Positions 33,148 to 41,159 of a stretch of DNA of 64,000 bases are shown here, one piece after another (positions within the stretch are counted from its first letter, which is position 1; every line of letters begins with the position of its first letter). The position numbers were made by a program, and so were the translations under genes. This DNA comes from Ovoidimarina sediminis (GTDB lineage: Bacteria > Pseudomonadota > Alphaproteobacteria > Rhodobacterales > Rhodobacteraceae): NCBI RefSeq assembly GCF_032586175.1, contig NZ_JAWHTE010000008.1:62001-126000 (forward strand), read 5' to 3'. The notes under the pieces are model-generated. The model was not told the DNA's origin, made no database searches, and worked only from the letters and a program-made list of their open reading frames with translations.

Positions 33148-33894
33148 TCAGAATGCCAGGAAGGAAAGTGTCAGAATAACGCCGAGCGCCGCGACACCGA
33201 GCCGGACAAGCGCCTCCGGCAGGCGCCTTACGAGCAGCGCGCCCCAATAGCCCCCAACAACCCCGCCGACGAGAACGCAGGAAGCCGCAAGCCAGTCAAC
33301 AAGCCCCGAAAGGATCATCGGGCCCACCGCGACGGATTGAATGACGAAGGCCAGAAGGTTCTTTGCCCCGTTCACCTGGCTCAGCCCGCTTCCCGACGCG
33401 ATCGTCAGAACCGCGAGCAGCATGAAGCCCATGCCCGCGCCGAAGAACCCACCGTAAAAGCCGATCGCGCCGATCAGGATCACCGTAACCGCCTGAAGCC
33501 GCCCACCGGGCAGAACGCGGCGCACCAGATCGGCCATGCGGGGGCCGAGAACGATCGCCGCCACCGCGATGGCCAGAAGAAGCGGAACGACGCGAACGAA
33601 GGCCTCGTCGCTCGAATTCACCATGATGATGGCGCCCGCCAGCGACCCGGCAAAGGCAGGCACAAGCAACAGGGCGAGCCGGCGGGCTTCCGCCGCGATC
33701 TCGCGCCGGTATACCCAGACGGCGGGCAGCTGCGCGGGCCATAGCGCGACGCCCTGGGTCACGTTGGCCGCAATCGGTGGCAACCCCGAGGCAAGAAGCA
33801 GAGGGAAAACGAACAGCTTTGCGCCCCCCGCCGCCGCGTTCACCGCGCCCCCCAGAAGCCCCGCGAAAAGAAACAGCAGTATCTCACCGCTCAT
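33148..33894 (-). CDS. TauE/SafE-family anion permease
   Basis: 248 aa with about eight membrane helices. The start MSGEILLFLFAGLLGGAVNAAAGGAKLFVFPLLLASGLPPIAANVTQG is the standard TauE/SafE N-terminal repeat. The second repeat appears as FYGGFFGAGMGFMLLAVLTIASG with ANVxxG/NGAKN signatures. Family members export or import small anions such as sulfite, sulfoacetate or organic acids. ATG 33894 lies just before the GntR stop codon on the same strand and the two genes are coupled. Together with FAH copy 1 it likely serves the regulated acid catabolism. Confidence 0.88.
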   Translation of the reverse strand: MSGEILLFLFAGLLGGAVNAAAGGAKLFVFPLLLASGLPPIAANVTQGVALWPAQLPAVWVYRREIAAEARRLALLLVPAFAGSLAGAIIMVNSSDEAFVRVVPLLLAIAVAAIVLGPRMADLVRRVLPGGRLQAVTVILIGAIGFYGGFFGAGMGFMLLAVLTIASGSGLSQVNGAKNLLAFVIQSVAVGPMILSGLVDWLAASCVLVGGVVGGYWGALLVRRLPEALVRLGVAALGVILTLSFLAF

Positions 33895-33896
33895 GG

Positions 33897-34619
33897 TCAG
33901 GATGCCACAGCGCGGTTGCTCTCGGGCCCCGTCAGACTGGCAGCCGTAAGCGCGAAATGGCGCTCGGTCAGTGCGCAGGCGCGCTCGGTATCCCGGGCAA
34001 GCACCGCCTCCGCGATCTCGGCATGTTCCGCCCCGAGGTTGCGGGACCCCAGCTCCTGATAGACGGACGCCCGACGGTACCGTTCGCACAACTCCTGAAG
34101 CCCTTCGCGGATCTTCAGAAGCCAGGCCGAACCGCAGGCCGCAACCAGGGCCTCGTGAAACTCGGTATTGGCCCGCTCCCAACTGTCGGGAACGCCTCCA
34201 CGCGTGCCTGGAAGCGCCATGTCTTCCTTACGCATAATGTAACTCGCCGCCACGATCCGCGCCTCCCAGGCGTCATCGCCCTTCTCGATCGCCAGCCTAA
34301 GCGCCTCTTTTTCGATGGCGGTGCGGGCAAGGTTGAGATCGGCGAATTCCGAGGGGTCCAGCGGGGCGACGGCAAAACCGCGATTGCCCTCGCTCAGCAC
34401 AAGCCCGTCCTGGCTCAGCTTCTGAAGCGCCTCGCGCAGCGGCGTGGGTCCGATACCGTAGATGCCTTTCAGCTTCTCGATCCGAAGCCGCTCCTCGGGC
34501 ACCCGCACCCCACGGATGATGTCGCGCTTCAGCGCGCGATAGGCTGCCTGGCTCAGCGTTTCGGCCTCGTCCGGCCGAACGGGAGACGGCGATTTCGTAC
34601 TTTGCATGCCTTGGGTCAC
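33897..34619 (-). CDS. GntR-family (FCD subfamily) transcriptional regulator
   Basis: About 240 aa. N-terminal winged helix: ETLSQAAYRALKRDIIRGVRVPEERLRIEKLKGIYGIGPTPLREALQKLSQDGLV, with the usual PLREAL recognition-helix signature. The C-terminal all-helical FCD domain ligates a metal or acid ligand (TEFHEALVAACGS, HAEIAEAVLARD, HF near the end). I chose GTG 34619, with AGAGG about 7 bases upstream, over the next ATG (34607). It is likely the local repressor, responding to a carboxylic acid, and acting on the palindromes in the 90-base divergent spacer. Confidence 0.88.
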   Translation of the reverse strand: MTQGMQSTKSPSPVRPDEAETLSQAAYRALKRDIIRGVRVPEERLRIEKLKGIYGIGPTPLREALQKLSQDGLVLSEGNRGFAVAPLDPSEFADLNLARTAIEKEALRLAIEKGDDAWEARIVAASYIMRKEDMALPGTRGGVPDSWERANTEFHEALVAACGSAWLLKIREGLQELCERYRRASVYQELGSRNLGAEHAEIAEAVLARDTERACALTERHFALTAASLTGPESNRAVAS

Positions 34620-34677
34620 CGGAGCCTCTTCAGCCACGACACGCCATTTGACAGGCGGCCACATATATGTTTCATCA

Positions 34678-34707
34678 TTTTATCGATAAAAAATGGAAAT
34701 GTCGACA
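34678..34707. promoter_or_regulatory. palindromic operator candidates between gntR and FAH copy 2
   Basis: The AT-rich divergent spacer contains a perfect 14-bp palindrome TTTTATCGATAAAA (34678-34691) and an 8-bp palindrome TGTCGACA (34700-34707), the latter directly before the ATG at 34710. FCD-type GntR proteins typically bind short dyads of the form TNGTNNNACNA, which the second site resembles. Binding by the adjacent GntR is an inference from position and symmetry. Confidence 0.5.
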
Positions 34708-34709
34708 AT

Positions 34710-35579
34710 ATGAGACTCGTTACTTTCCAGATCGGCGATACTGTCGCAGCGGGCTTCATCGACGGGGAGGATGCCGTCGTCTGTGCCGAGGGCGCCGGGG
34801 CCGACCGCGCGGTGCTTGGTGTGATCGAAGGCGGCGCAGAGGCCCTGGATCGCTGGGGCAACTCCGGAACGCGGCGGGTGCCCCTGTCGGAAGTCTGCCT
34901 CCTGGCGCCGATCCCCGAACCGCGCCGCGATGTCTTCTGCGTGGGCAAGAACTATTACGCCCATGCCGCAGAATTCCATTCCAGCGGCTTCGATTCAAGC
35001 GCCAAGGAAACCGTGCCCTCCCATCCGGTCGTCTTCACCAAGGCAACAACCTCGGTCTGCGGCCCGGGGGCGGTGGTGAAGGGATCACTCGACCCCACGA
35101 ATTCGGTCGATTACGAGGGCGAACTCGGCGTCATCATCGGCAAGCGCTGTTTCCAGGTCCCGAAGGCCGAGGCCTATGACCACGTCTTCGGCTATGTCAC
35201 CATCAACGATGTCACCTCGCGCGAATTGCAGAAGGATCACAACCAGTGGGTCATAGGAAAGGGCGTCGACACGTTCTGCCCGATGGGCCCCTGGATCGCG
35301 ACCGCCGACGAGGTGGGCGACGTCACCGCCCTCGAACTCGTCACCCGGATCAATGGTGAAGAACGGCAGCGCGCGAAGGTGTCCGATCTGATCTTCGACA
35401 TCCCGACGCTGATCGAAACGATGAGCCGGACCATGACACTTCTGCCCGGTGACATCATCGCGACAGGCACTCCGGTCGGCGTGGGAATCGGCTTCAAGCC
35501 GCCGCGCTATCTTGCCGACGGCGACGTGATGGAGGTCGAAATCACCGGCCTCGGCACGCTCAGGAATACGATAGGGTAA
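34710..35579 (+). CDS. fumarylacetoacetate hydrolase (FAH) family protein, copy 2
   Basis: 289 aa. FAH fold with DVFCVGKNYYAHAAEFHSSGFD, the metal-binding SVDYEGELGVIIGKRC, FGYVTINDVTSRELQKDHNQWVIGKGVDTFCPMGPWI and DIIATGTPVGVGIGF. It matches the family that includes 2-hydroxyhepta-2,4-diene-dioate isomerases and oxaloacetate/acylpyruvate hydrolases; the substrate is not determined. A very long upstream in-frame extension is spurious because it overlaps gntR antisense. First gene of an operon with the TTT transporter, so the enzyme probably acts on the imported acid. Confidence 0.9.
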   Translation: MRLVTFQIGDTVAAGFIDGEDAVVCAEGAGADRAVLGVIEGGAEALDRWGNSGTRRVPLSEVCLLAPIPEPRRDVFCVGKNYYAHAAEFHSSGFDSSAKETVPSHPVVFTKATTSVCGPGAVVKGSLDPTNSVDYEGELGVIIGKRCFQVPKAEAYDHVFGYVTINDVTSRELQKDHNQWVIGKGVDTFCPMGPWIATADEVGDVTALELVTRINGEERQRAKVSDLIFDIPTLIETMSRTMTLLPGDIIATGTPVGVGIGFKPPRYLADGDVMEVEITGLGTLRNTIG

Positions 35580-35619
35580 CTCAAGAAACCCAGACGATAA
35601 CCAAGGGAGGAACGGACAC

Positions 35620-36693
35620 ATGCGGCTACTGAAAACCACTGCGGCGCTTGCCGCGCTCATCGGGTTGGCGACCGCGACCCACGCTCAGGACGGATACTTC
35701 GCAGGCAAGACGATCGAGGTCGTCGTTCCCTTCGGCGAAGGCGGGGCCACCTTCGTTTCGGCGAAATTCCTCGAGCCCTATTTCGAGAAGCACCTGCCCG
35801 GCAACCCCGAGATCGACGTCGTCTCCCGGCCCGGCGGCGGCTCGATCCTCGGTGCGAACTGGTTCGAACAGAACGCGAAGTCGGACGGCACTACGATCCT
35901 GTTCACCACCTCGTCCACGGCGAACCCTTTCGTCCTCGGTCAGGAAGGCGTCGAATATCGGCTTGCCGATTACCGCGTTGCCTACAGCCACCCGTTCAGC
36001 GCGGTGGCCTATGTCTCGCCCGACACCGGCGTGACCAGCGCGGCCGACATCAAGAACGCCTCGACGCCGCTCATCTATGGCGGCATCGCGGCGGCGGCAT
36101 CGGATCTGCCGGGGCTTCTGTCCTTCGAAGTGCTCGATCTCGATGTGAAATCGGTGCTCGGCTTCAACGGACGCGGCCCGGTACGCCTGGCCTTCGAGCA
36201 AGGCGAACTGAACCTAGACTACCAGTTCACGCCGGTCTACCTCACCCAGGTCGTACCCTCGGTGGCCGAAGGCCGCGCAGTCCCGCTCTGGACGGGCGGG
36301 GCCATGGAAGGCGGCGTCCTCAAGGCCCGCGATCCGATCGCGCCGGAACTGCCCTCGGTCTACGAGGTCTATGAAACGATGAATGGCGAGGCGCCCTCGG
36401 GCATCGAATGGGATGCCTTCCAGGGCATCGCCTCTGTCACCTATGCCTACGGGCTCACCGGCTACATGCACCCCGACGTGCCGCAGGAAGTGCTTGATAT
36501 CTTCGCCGAGACAGTGGCGGCCATCAACGCCGACCCTGCCTTCCAGGAGGAAAGCCAGAAAGTGACGAATGGCGCACGCCTGAACGCGGGCCCCGATACC
36601 GAGGCGGCGATCAAGGCGGCGCTCTCACCCTCGGATGAGGTGCGCGACTATCTGCGCAACCTCCTGACAGAAAAATACGGTGTGAACTTCTGA
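35620..36693 (+). CDS. tripartite tricarboxylate transporter substrate-binding protein (TctC-like)
   Basis: 357 aa with a signal peptide (residues 1-22, ATHAQ) and the extra-cytoplasmic Bug/TctC pattern: FAGKTIEVVVPFGEGGATFVSAKFLEPYFEKHLPGNPEIDVVSRPGGGSILGANWFE. These periplasmic receptors bind carboxylic acids and hand them to TctA/TctB. A GGGAGG Shine-Dalgarno precedes ATG 35620. A strong hairpin separates it from the permease gene, which commonly raises receptor over permease expression. Substrate unknown; the neighbouring FAH enzymes suggest a di- or keto-acid. Confidence 0.88.
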   Translation: MRLLKTTAALAALIGLATATHAQDGYFAGKTIEVVVPFGEGGATFVSAKFLEPYFEKHLPGNPEIDVVSRPGGGSILGANWFEQNAKSDGTTILFTTSSTANPFVLGQEGVEYRLADYRVAYSHPFSAVAYVSPDTGVTSAADIKNASTPLIYGGIAAAASDLPGLLSFEVLDLDVKSVLGFNGRGPVRLAFEQGELNLDYQFTPVYLTQVVPSVAEGRAVPLWTGGAMEGGVLKARDPIAPELPSVYEVYETMNGEAPSGIEWDAFQGIASVTYAYGLTGYMHPDVPQEVLDIFAETVAAINADPAFQEESQKVTNGARLNAGPDTEAAIKAALSPSDEVRDYLRNLLTEKYGVNF

Positions 36694-36703
36694 TAACCCA
36701 CCC

Positions 36704-36730
36704 GCGCGGGCCCGGCTTCCGGGCCCGCGC
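36704..36730 (+). terminator. intercistronic hairpin between tctC- and tctA-like genes
   Basis: GCGCGGGCCCGG (36704-36715) and CCGGGCCCGCGC (36719-36730) form a perfect 12-bp stem with loop CTT, lying between the receptor gene and the permease gene. No U-run follows. Such elements usually act as an mRNA-stabilising or partial-termination structure that boosts binding-protein expression. Confidence 0.6.
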
Positions 36731-36760
36731 CACGTAAGGCTGGCCGGTCGAGGAACCTTC

Positions 36761-38695
36761 ATGTTCGAGAACGCGCTTGTCGCGCTTGACGCGCTCTTCG
36801 ACCCGATCAGGCTTGCGGCCCTATTCGCCGGCATGATCGTGGGCATGATCTTCGGCATGCTGCCCGGGCTTGGCGGTGTCGCCGCGGTCTCGATCCTTCT
36901 GCCTTTCGTCTACTATCTCGACGATTATTCGGGGCTCGCGATGCTCCTCGGGGCCGTGTCGGTCGTCTACACCTCCGACACGATCACCTCGGTTCTTCTG
37001 GGGGCACCCGGCTCGCCCGCCTCGGCCCCGACAGCGATCGAGGGCCATGCGCTCGCCAAACAGGGCCAGGCGGCCCGCGCCCTGGGCGTGGGCTTCCTCG
37101 CCTCCATGGTGGGCGGGCTGGTGGGCGCGCTGATCCTCTTCGTCGCGATCCCGGTCGCCGGGCCGATCGTCCTTCTTCTGTCGACGCCCGAACTCTTCAT
37201 GTTCGCGCTCGTCGGCCTCTTCTTCGCCTCCTCCATGATCGGCAAGGATCTTGCCAAGGGCCTCGCCGCCGCCTGCCTCGGCATGCTTCTGGGCGTCGTG
37301 GGCCCCGCACAGGCCGCCGCCGATTTCCGCTTCACCTTTGGGCAGGTCTACCTCCTCGACGGGTTTTCGCTGACGATCGTGGCCCTCGGCCTCTTCGGGG
37401 TGGCGGAGGTGATCTCCATGCTCGCCGCCGGCGGCGGAATCAGCCACGAGCGCATGAAGGTCGCCCAGTGGGGCGAAGGCTTCCGCGATTTCTGGCGCCA
37501 CAAATGGCTCGTTCTGCGTGCGGCTTTCATCGGCGTTCTGGGCGGCTTCGTCCCCGCCGTCGGCGCCTCGGCCTCGACCTGGGTCGCCTACGGGCATTCG
37601 ATCCGCTCGGCCAAGGACAAGTCGAAGTTCGGCAAGGGCGAGATCCGGGGCATCGCCGCCTCGGAAGGGGCGAACAACGCCACCGTGATCTCCGATCTGG
37701 TGCCCACGCTTCTCTTCAGCGTGCCGGGCGGCCCGGCGGCGGCGATCTTTCTCGGGGCGCTCTTTTCCTTCGGCTACTACCCCGGGCCCCGGATGATCAC
37801 CCAGCACCCCGATCTGATGTTCCTCATCGTCTGGTCCGTGGCGCTGACGTCGGTTGTGGGCGCGGCGCTCTGCTTCGCGATCACTCCGGCCCTCGCCCGG
37901 CTCACGCGCATCCCATTCGCGATCATCGCTGCACCGCTCGTGCTGATCATGATCATCGGCGCCTACCAGTCGACCTCGACCATGGGCGATATCTTCATGC
38001 TCTTCACACTGGGCGCACTGGGCTGGCTGATGAAGCATGGCGGATGGCCCCGCGCACCCGCCCTCGTGGGCTTCGTCCTCTCGGGCCCGATGGAACAGTA
38101 TTTCTGGCTCGCCAACCAGATCCACGGCTGGTCCTGGCTGACGCGCCCCGGGGTGCTGCTGATCGGGTCGGTGATCGTCATTCCGCTCATCCTTTCGGCG
38201 GTGCGCTGGGCCAGAACGCGGGCCCGCCCGGCTGCCAACGCACCAAAAGAGGAAGAGGTGCCCGCGCCCGAAGCAAACCGTGGCATTGCCCTCGTCCTCG
38301 CCGGCATCGCGTCGCTGATGTTCGCCTATGCGATGTGGGAGATGTTCACGTTCAACCCCGCCTCGCGCCTCATGCCCTCGCTCGCGATCCTGCCGGGGCT
38401 GCCGCTGGCGCTCTGGCTCGTGATCCGCGGGATCCGCGAGTACGAGAACGATTTCGCGCGCGACGCGGGCGAACTGACGGTCCTCGCCGCGCTCATTGCC
38501 TATGCCATCGCGGTTTGGGCCATCGGTCTCAGCATCCCCACCATCGCGCTTCTGGCGTGGATGCTCTTCTACCGCGCGAGGATGCGCCTCTGGACGGCCG
38601 CAATCTACGGCTCGGTGGTCTTCGTGATCGTGCGGCTTCTCTTCGACCTCCTGCGCGGCGACGCCCCCGTCGGCGCGCTCCTATCCATAAGCTGA
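36761..38695 (+). CDS. TctA permease fused to a TctB-like domain
   Basis: 644 aa. The N-terminal about 490 residues are TctA: GMIVGMIFGMLPGLGGVAAVSILLPF, TSDTITSVLLGAPGSPASAPTAIEGH, GIAASEGANNATVISDLVPTLLFSVPGGPAAAIFLGALF, with about ten membrane helices. After a charged linker (ANAPKEEEVPAPEANRG, about residue 485) four more membrane helices follow (IALVLAGIASLMFAYAMWEMFTFNPASRLMPS onward), in the pattern of the separate TctB subunit. So the small permease subunit appears fused, and no separate tctB gene is seen. It imports carboxylates using an ion gradient. Confidence 0.87.
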   Translation: MFENALVALDALFDPIRLAALFAGMIVGMIFGMLPGLGGVAAVSILLPFVYYLDDYSGLAMLLGAVSVVYTSDTITSVLLGAPGSPASAPTAIEGHALAKQGQAARALGVGFLASMVGGLVGALILFVAIPVAGPIVLLLSTPELFMFALVGLFFASSMIGKDLAKGLAAACLGMLLGVVGPAQAAADFRFTFGQVYLLDGFSLTIVALGLFGVAEVISMLAAGGGISHERMKVAQWGEGFRDFWRHKWLVLRAAFIGVLGGFVPAVGASASTWVAYGHSIRSAKDKSKFGKGEIRGIAASEGANNATVISDLVPTLLFSVPGGPAAAIFLGALFSFGYYPGPRMITQHPDLMFLIVWSVALTSVVGAALCFAITPALARLTRIPFAIIAAPLVLIMIIGAYQSTSTMGDIFMLFTLGALGWLMKHGGWPRAPALVGFVLSGPMEQYFWLANQIHGWSWLTRPGVLLIGSVIVIPLILSAVRWARTRARPAANAPKEEEVPAPEANRGIALVLAGIASLMFAYAMWEMFTFNPASRLMPSLAILPGLPLALWLVIRGIREYENDFARDAGELTVLAALIAYAIAVWAIGLSIPTIALLAWMLFYRARMRLWTAAIYGSVVFVIVRLLFDLLRGDAPVGALLSIS

Positions 38696-38709
38696 CACAG
38701 GAGACCGTC

Positions 38710-39237
38710 ATGTCCGACATGATCGACGAGGACATCATCGAGCCAAGCATCGATCCCGAGACGAAGAAAATCGGCGTGCGGCACGTGAAGGCCACCAACG
38801 CGGCAGGCACCCGCACGAAGATCCAGGTCAGGGATTTCGATCCCGTCTATACCGACGAACCCGCATCGCTCGGCGGCACGAATTCCGCCCCCAGCCCGCT
38901 TGAGACCGTACTGGTCGCGCTGGTCGGCTGCGACGGGGTGATCATCAACGGGGTCGCCAACGCCATGGGCTTTGCCTACGCGGGCGTCGATTTCGCCTGC
39001 GAAAGCCAGATCGACGTGCGCGGGCCCAAGGGCGTTCCGGGCATCCGGCCCTACTTCGAAAGCGGCAAGCTGGAAATCATCGTCTACTCCGACGAACCCG
39101 AGGCACGCTTCCGGCAACTCGCAAAGAATGTCGAATTCCGCTGCCCGGTGATGAACCTCCTGGCGGCGGCCAAGGTCGACATGGACGTGACCTGGACCCA
39201 GAAGCCTGCCGCGGACTACGCCGGCAGCGTCGCCTGA
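38710..39237 (+). CDS. OsmC-family peroxidase-like protein
   Basis: 175 aa. The GGTNSAPSPLETVLVALVGCDGVI segment contains the first redox Cys (VGC) and the second lies in EFRCPVMNLLAAAKVDMDVTWT, the OsmC/Ohr layout. Members reduce hydroperoxides, although many homologues found next to catabolic operons have no demonstrated role. It lies 14 bases after the permease gene and may be co-transcribed. The N-terminal DEDIIEPSIDPETKKIGVRHVKATN resembles the OsmC subgroup found in carboxylate clusters. Confidence 0.85.
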   Translation: MSDMIDEDIIEPSIDPETKKIGVRHVKATNAAGTRTKIQVRDFDPVYTDEPASLGGTNSAPSPLETVLVALVGCDGVIINGVANAMGFAYAGVDFACESQIDVRGPKGVPGIRPYFESGKLEIIVYSDEPEARFRQLAKNVEFRCPVMNLLAAAKVDMDVTWTQKPAADYAGSVA

Positions 39238-39250
39238 TCCCTGCCCGCTC

Positions 39251-39280
39251 CGGGCGCGGGCCTGTTCAAGCCTGCGCCCG
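39251..39280 (+). terminator. hairpin after the OsmC gene
   Basis: CGGGCGCGGGC (39251-39261) pairs with GCCTGCGCCCG (39270-39280) except for one mismatch, around the loop CTGTTCAA. It follows the OsmC stop codon at 39237 and no strong U-tract is present. It is the likely end of the FAH-TTT-OsmC transcript. Confidence 0.5.
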
Positions 39281-39322
39281 CCTACCATGCTCCGCCGCAA
39301 CTGATCCGCGAAGGAGTTTGCC

Positions 39323-39985
39323 GTGCCCACCACGCCCGCCGCCCGCGTCCTCTTCGCCCTTGGCCTCTGCCTCTCCCTTCCCCAGGCCGCACGGGCCGAC
39401 ACGGCAACCTTCAAAGTCACCATCGACATCACCTGGAGCGCCGAAACCGCGCCGTTCGAATTCCCCCAGGGCGGCCACGTCACCCATTTCATCGGGGCCA
39501 CGCACAACAGCCGCTATGTCCTTTTCCGCAACGGCCAGACGGCGTCGAGCGGGCTTGAACTCGTGGCCGAAAACGGGCGCGACCGCACGCTCGAGGCCGA
39601 GCTCGCCGAAGCCGACCGCAGGGGCCGGATCGGCGGTATCGTCGAGGGCCCCGCACTCCGCACCGTTCCCGGCCAAATCACGTTCCGCTTCACGGTCACA
39701 CCCGAACACAGCCTTGTCTCCTTCGTCTCCATGATCGCGCCCAGCCCTGACTGGTTCACCGGGCTCGCCGACATCCCGCTCCATGATGGCGAAGCCTGGA
39801 TTGACGCGCAGGATCACCCCTTGTGGATGTGGGACAGCGGAACCGATGCGAGCCAGACCTACGCAACACCCGATGCCGATCTTCAGCCGCAGGAATCCGT
39901 CCGCCTCGTGGCGACGCCCCATGTGCTCACGAAGGACGGCCTCGTGCCGATGGGCACCGCCCGGATCGTGCGCGTCACACCCTGA
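39323..39985 (+). CDS. spondin-N-domain exported protein
   Basis: 220 aa. Signal peptide at residues 1-25 (PQAARAD). The mature part matches the spondin_N fold: FKVTIDITWSAETAPFEFPQGGHVTHFIGATHN, the conserved SSGLELVAENGRDRTLEAEL, FTVTPEHSLVSFVSMIAPSPDWFTGL and GEAWIDAQDHPLWMWDSGTD. The domain is known from animal extracellular-matrix F-spondins and from scattered bacterial secreted proteins. The start is GTG 39323 with GAAGGAG upstream. It stands alone between the TTT operon and the idonate dehydrogenase gene, so its role is not suggested by context. Confidence 0.85.
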   Translation: MPTTPAARVLFALGLCLSLPQAARADTATFKVTIDITWSAETAPFEFPQGGHVTHFIGATHNSRYVLFRNGQTASSGLELVAENGRDRTLEAELAEADRRGRIGGIVEGPALRTVPGQITFRFTVTPEHSLVSFVSMIAPSPDWFTGLADIPLHDGEAWIDAQDHPLWMWDSGTDASQTYATPDADLQPQESVRLVATPHVLTKDGLVPMGTARIVRVTP

Positions 39986-39994
39986 CGAAAGCTC

Positions 39995-41023
39995 TCAGAA
40001 CGCGATCTGCACCTTGATCGCCCGCGTCCGGTCCGAGGCCAGCGTGAAGGCCGCCACCGCCTCCTGAAGCGGCAGGGTATCCGTCACGAGGGGCCGCACG
40101 TCGATCCGCCCCGCCTGCATCATCTCCACCGCCAGCGGAAATTCGTGATGGAAGCGGAACGATCCCCTGAGCGTCAGTTCCTTGGCCGTCATCGCCTGCA
40201 CCGGCAGGGTCATGTCCCCGCCCAGACCCAGTTGCACGATCGTGCCCCCCGGCCGCATCGCAGGCACGGCCGCGGCCAGCGCCGCGGCCACCCCGCTGCA
40301 TTCGAACAGCACGTCGAACCGCCCATTCCCGGCGCTATCGGGTGCGAGCCCGTCCGGCGCCTCGGCCACGTTGATCCCACGGTCCGCCCCGGCCTTCCGC
40401 GCCACCTCCAGCGTGAAATCCGTAATATCCGTCGCCGCGATCTCGACGGCGCCATAGGCCCGCGCCACACTCACGGCCAGAAGCCCGATGGGGCCGCATC
40501 CCGTCACCAGCACCCGCCGTCCCGCAAGGCTGCCGGCTTGCCGCGCGGCGTGCAGGACGACCGACAGGGGCTCCGCCATCGCCGCCTCTTCGGGGCTCAA
40601 CCCATCGGCCACCACACATTGCGCAGCATCCGCGACCAGAAGCTCCCGAAACGCCCCCTGGATATGCGGAAAGGGCATGGCCGAGCCATAAAACCGCATC
40701 TCGAGGCAATGGTTCTGCCGCCCCTCCGCGCAGAACGCGCAGTGCCCGCAAGGGCGAGACGGCGAAACCGCCACAAGCTGCCCCTCCGCCAGCCCCGCCA
40801 CCCCATCGCCCAGCGCCACGATCCGCCCCGCCACTTCGTGGCCGAGGATCATCGGTTCTTTCAGCCGCACCGTGCCGAACCCGCCGTGATTATAGTAATG
40901 CAGATCCGACCCGCAGATCCCGCCATTGGCGATCCGTATCAGCACCTCGCCGGGCCCCGGCACCGGCTCGGGATGGTCCTCGAGGCGCAGGTCCTTCACG
41001 GCATGGGCGGTGATCGTTTTCAT
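39995..41023 (-). CDS. idnD: L-idonate 5-dehydrogenase (zinc-dependent MDR)
   Basis: 342 aa, medium-chain zinc dehydrogenase. The catalytic-zinc region is GGICGSDLHYYNHGG and ILGHEVAGRIV. The structural-zinc lobe is SRPCGHCAFCAEGRQNHCLEM, and the NAD-binding loop VLVTGCGPIGLLAVSVARAYGA. The pattern YYNHGGFGTVRLKEPMILGHE is typical of L-idonate 5-dehydrogenase, which converts L-idonate to 5-keto-D-gluconate; sorbitol-type dehydrogenases are an alternative. The ATG at 41023 was chosen over an upstream in-frame extension. It is divergent from the 5-ketogluconate reductase gene idnO. Confidence 0.87.
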   Translation of the reverse strand: MKTITAHAVKDLRLEDHPEPVPGPGEVLIRIANGGICGSDLHYYNHGGFGTVRLKEPMILGHEVAGRIVALGDGVAGLAEGQLVAVSPSRPCGHCAFCAEGRQNHCLEMRFYGSAMPFPHIQGAFRELLVADAAQCVVADGLSPEEAAMAEPLSVVLHAARQAGSLAGRRVLVTGCGPIGLLAVSVARAYGAVEIAATDITDFTLEVARKAGADRGINVAEAPDGLAPDSAGNGRFDVLFECSGVAAALAAAVPAMRPGGTIVQLGLGGDMTLPVQAMTAKELTLRGSFRFHHEFPLAVEMMQAGRIDVRPLVTDTLPLQEAVAAFTLASDRTRAIKVQIAF

Positions 41024-41079
41024 GGCGGCCTCGGTGTATCCTGTGAACGTGTCCGCCAGTCTCTGCGGCGGGTTCCTGG

Positions 41080-41103
41080 TTGACAAGCGCTCATACCGGT
41101 AAA
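41080..41103. promoter_or_regulatory. idn divergent promoter with ACCGGT-centred element
   Basis: The idnD/idnO spacer has a good -35 TTGACA (41080-41085, plus strand) followed by TCATACCGGTAAACAG around 41091-41106. The element is centred on ACCGGT (41095-41100), which resembles the centre of the Escherichia coli GntR/IdnR operator. A second ACCGGTAAA occurs upstream of the DUF1445 gene (43821-43829). Confidence 0.4.
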
Positions 41104-41159
41104 CAGTCGTCCCCAACACCAGCCTCGACCACCGAGGCATCGAACCGGAAGGACGCGCC

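Noticed and set aside
33777..34709. 600-residue frame that would extend FAH copy 2 upstream by about 310 residues
   Set aside because: The extension lies antisense to gntR and the TauE gene and has no homology; the FAH protein starts at 34710.
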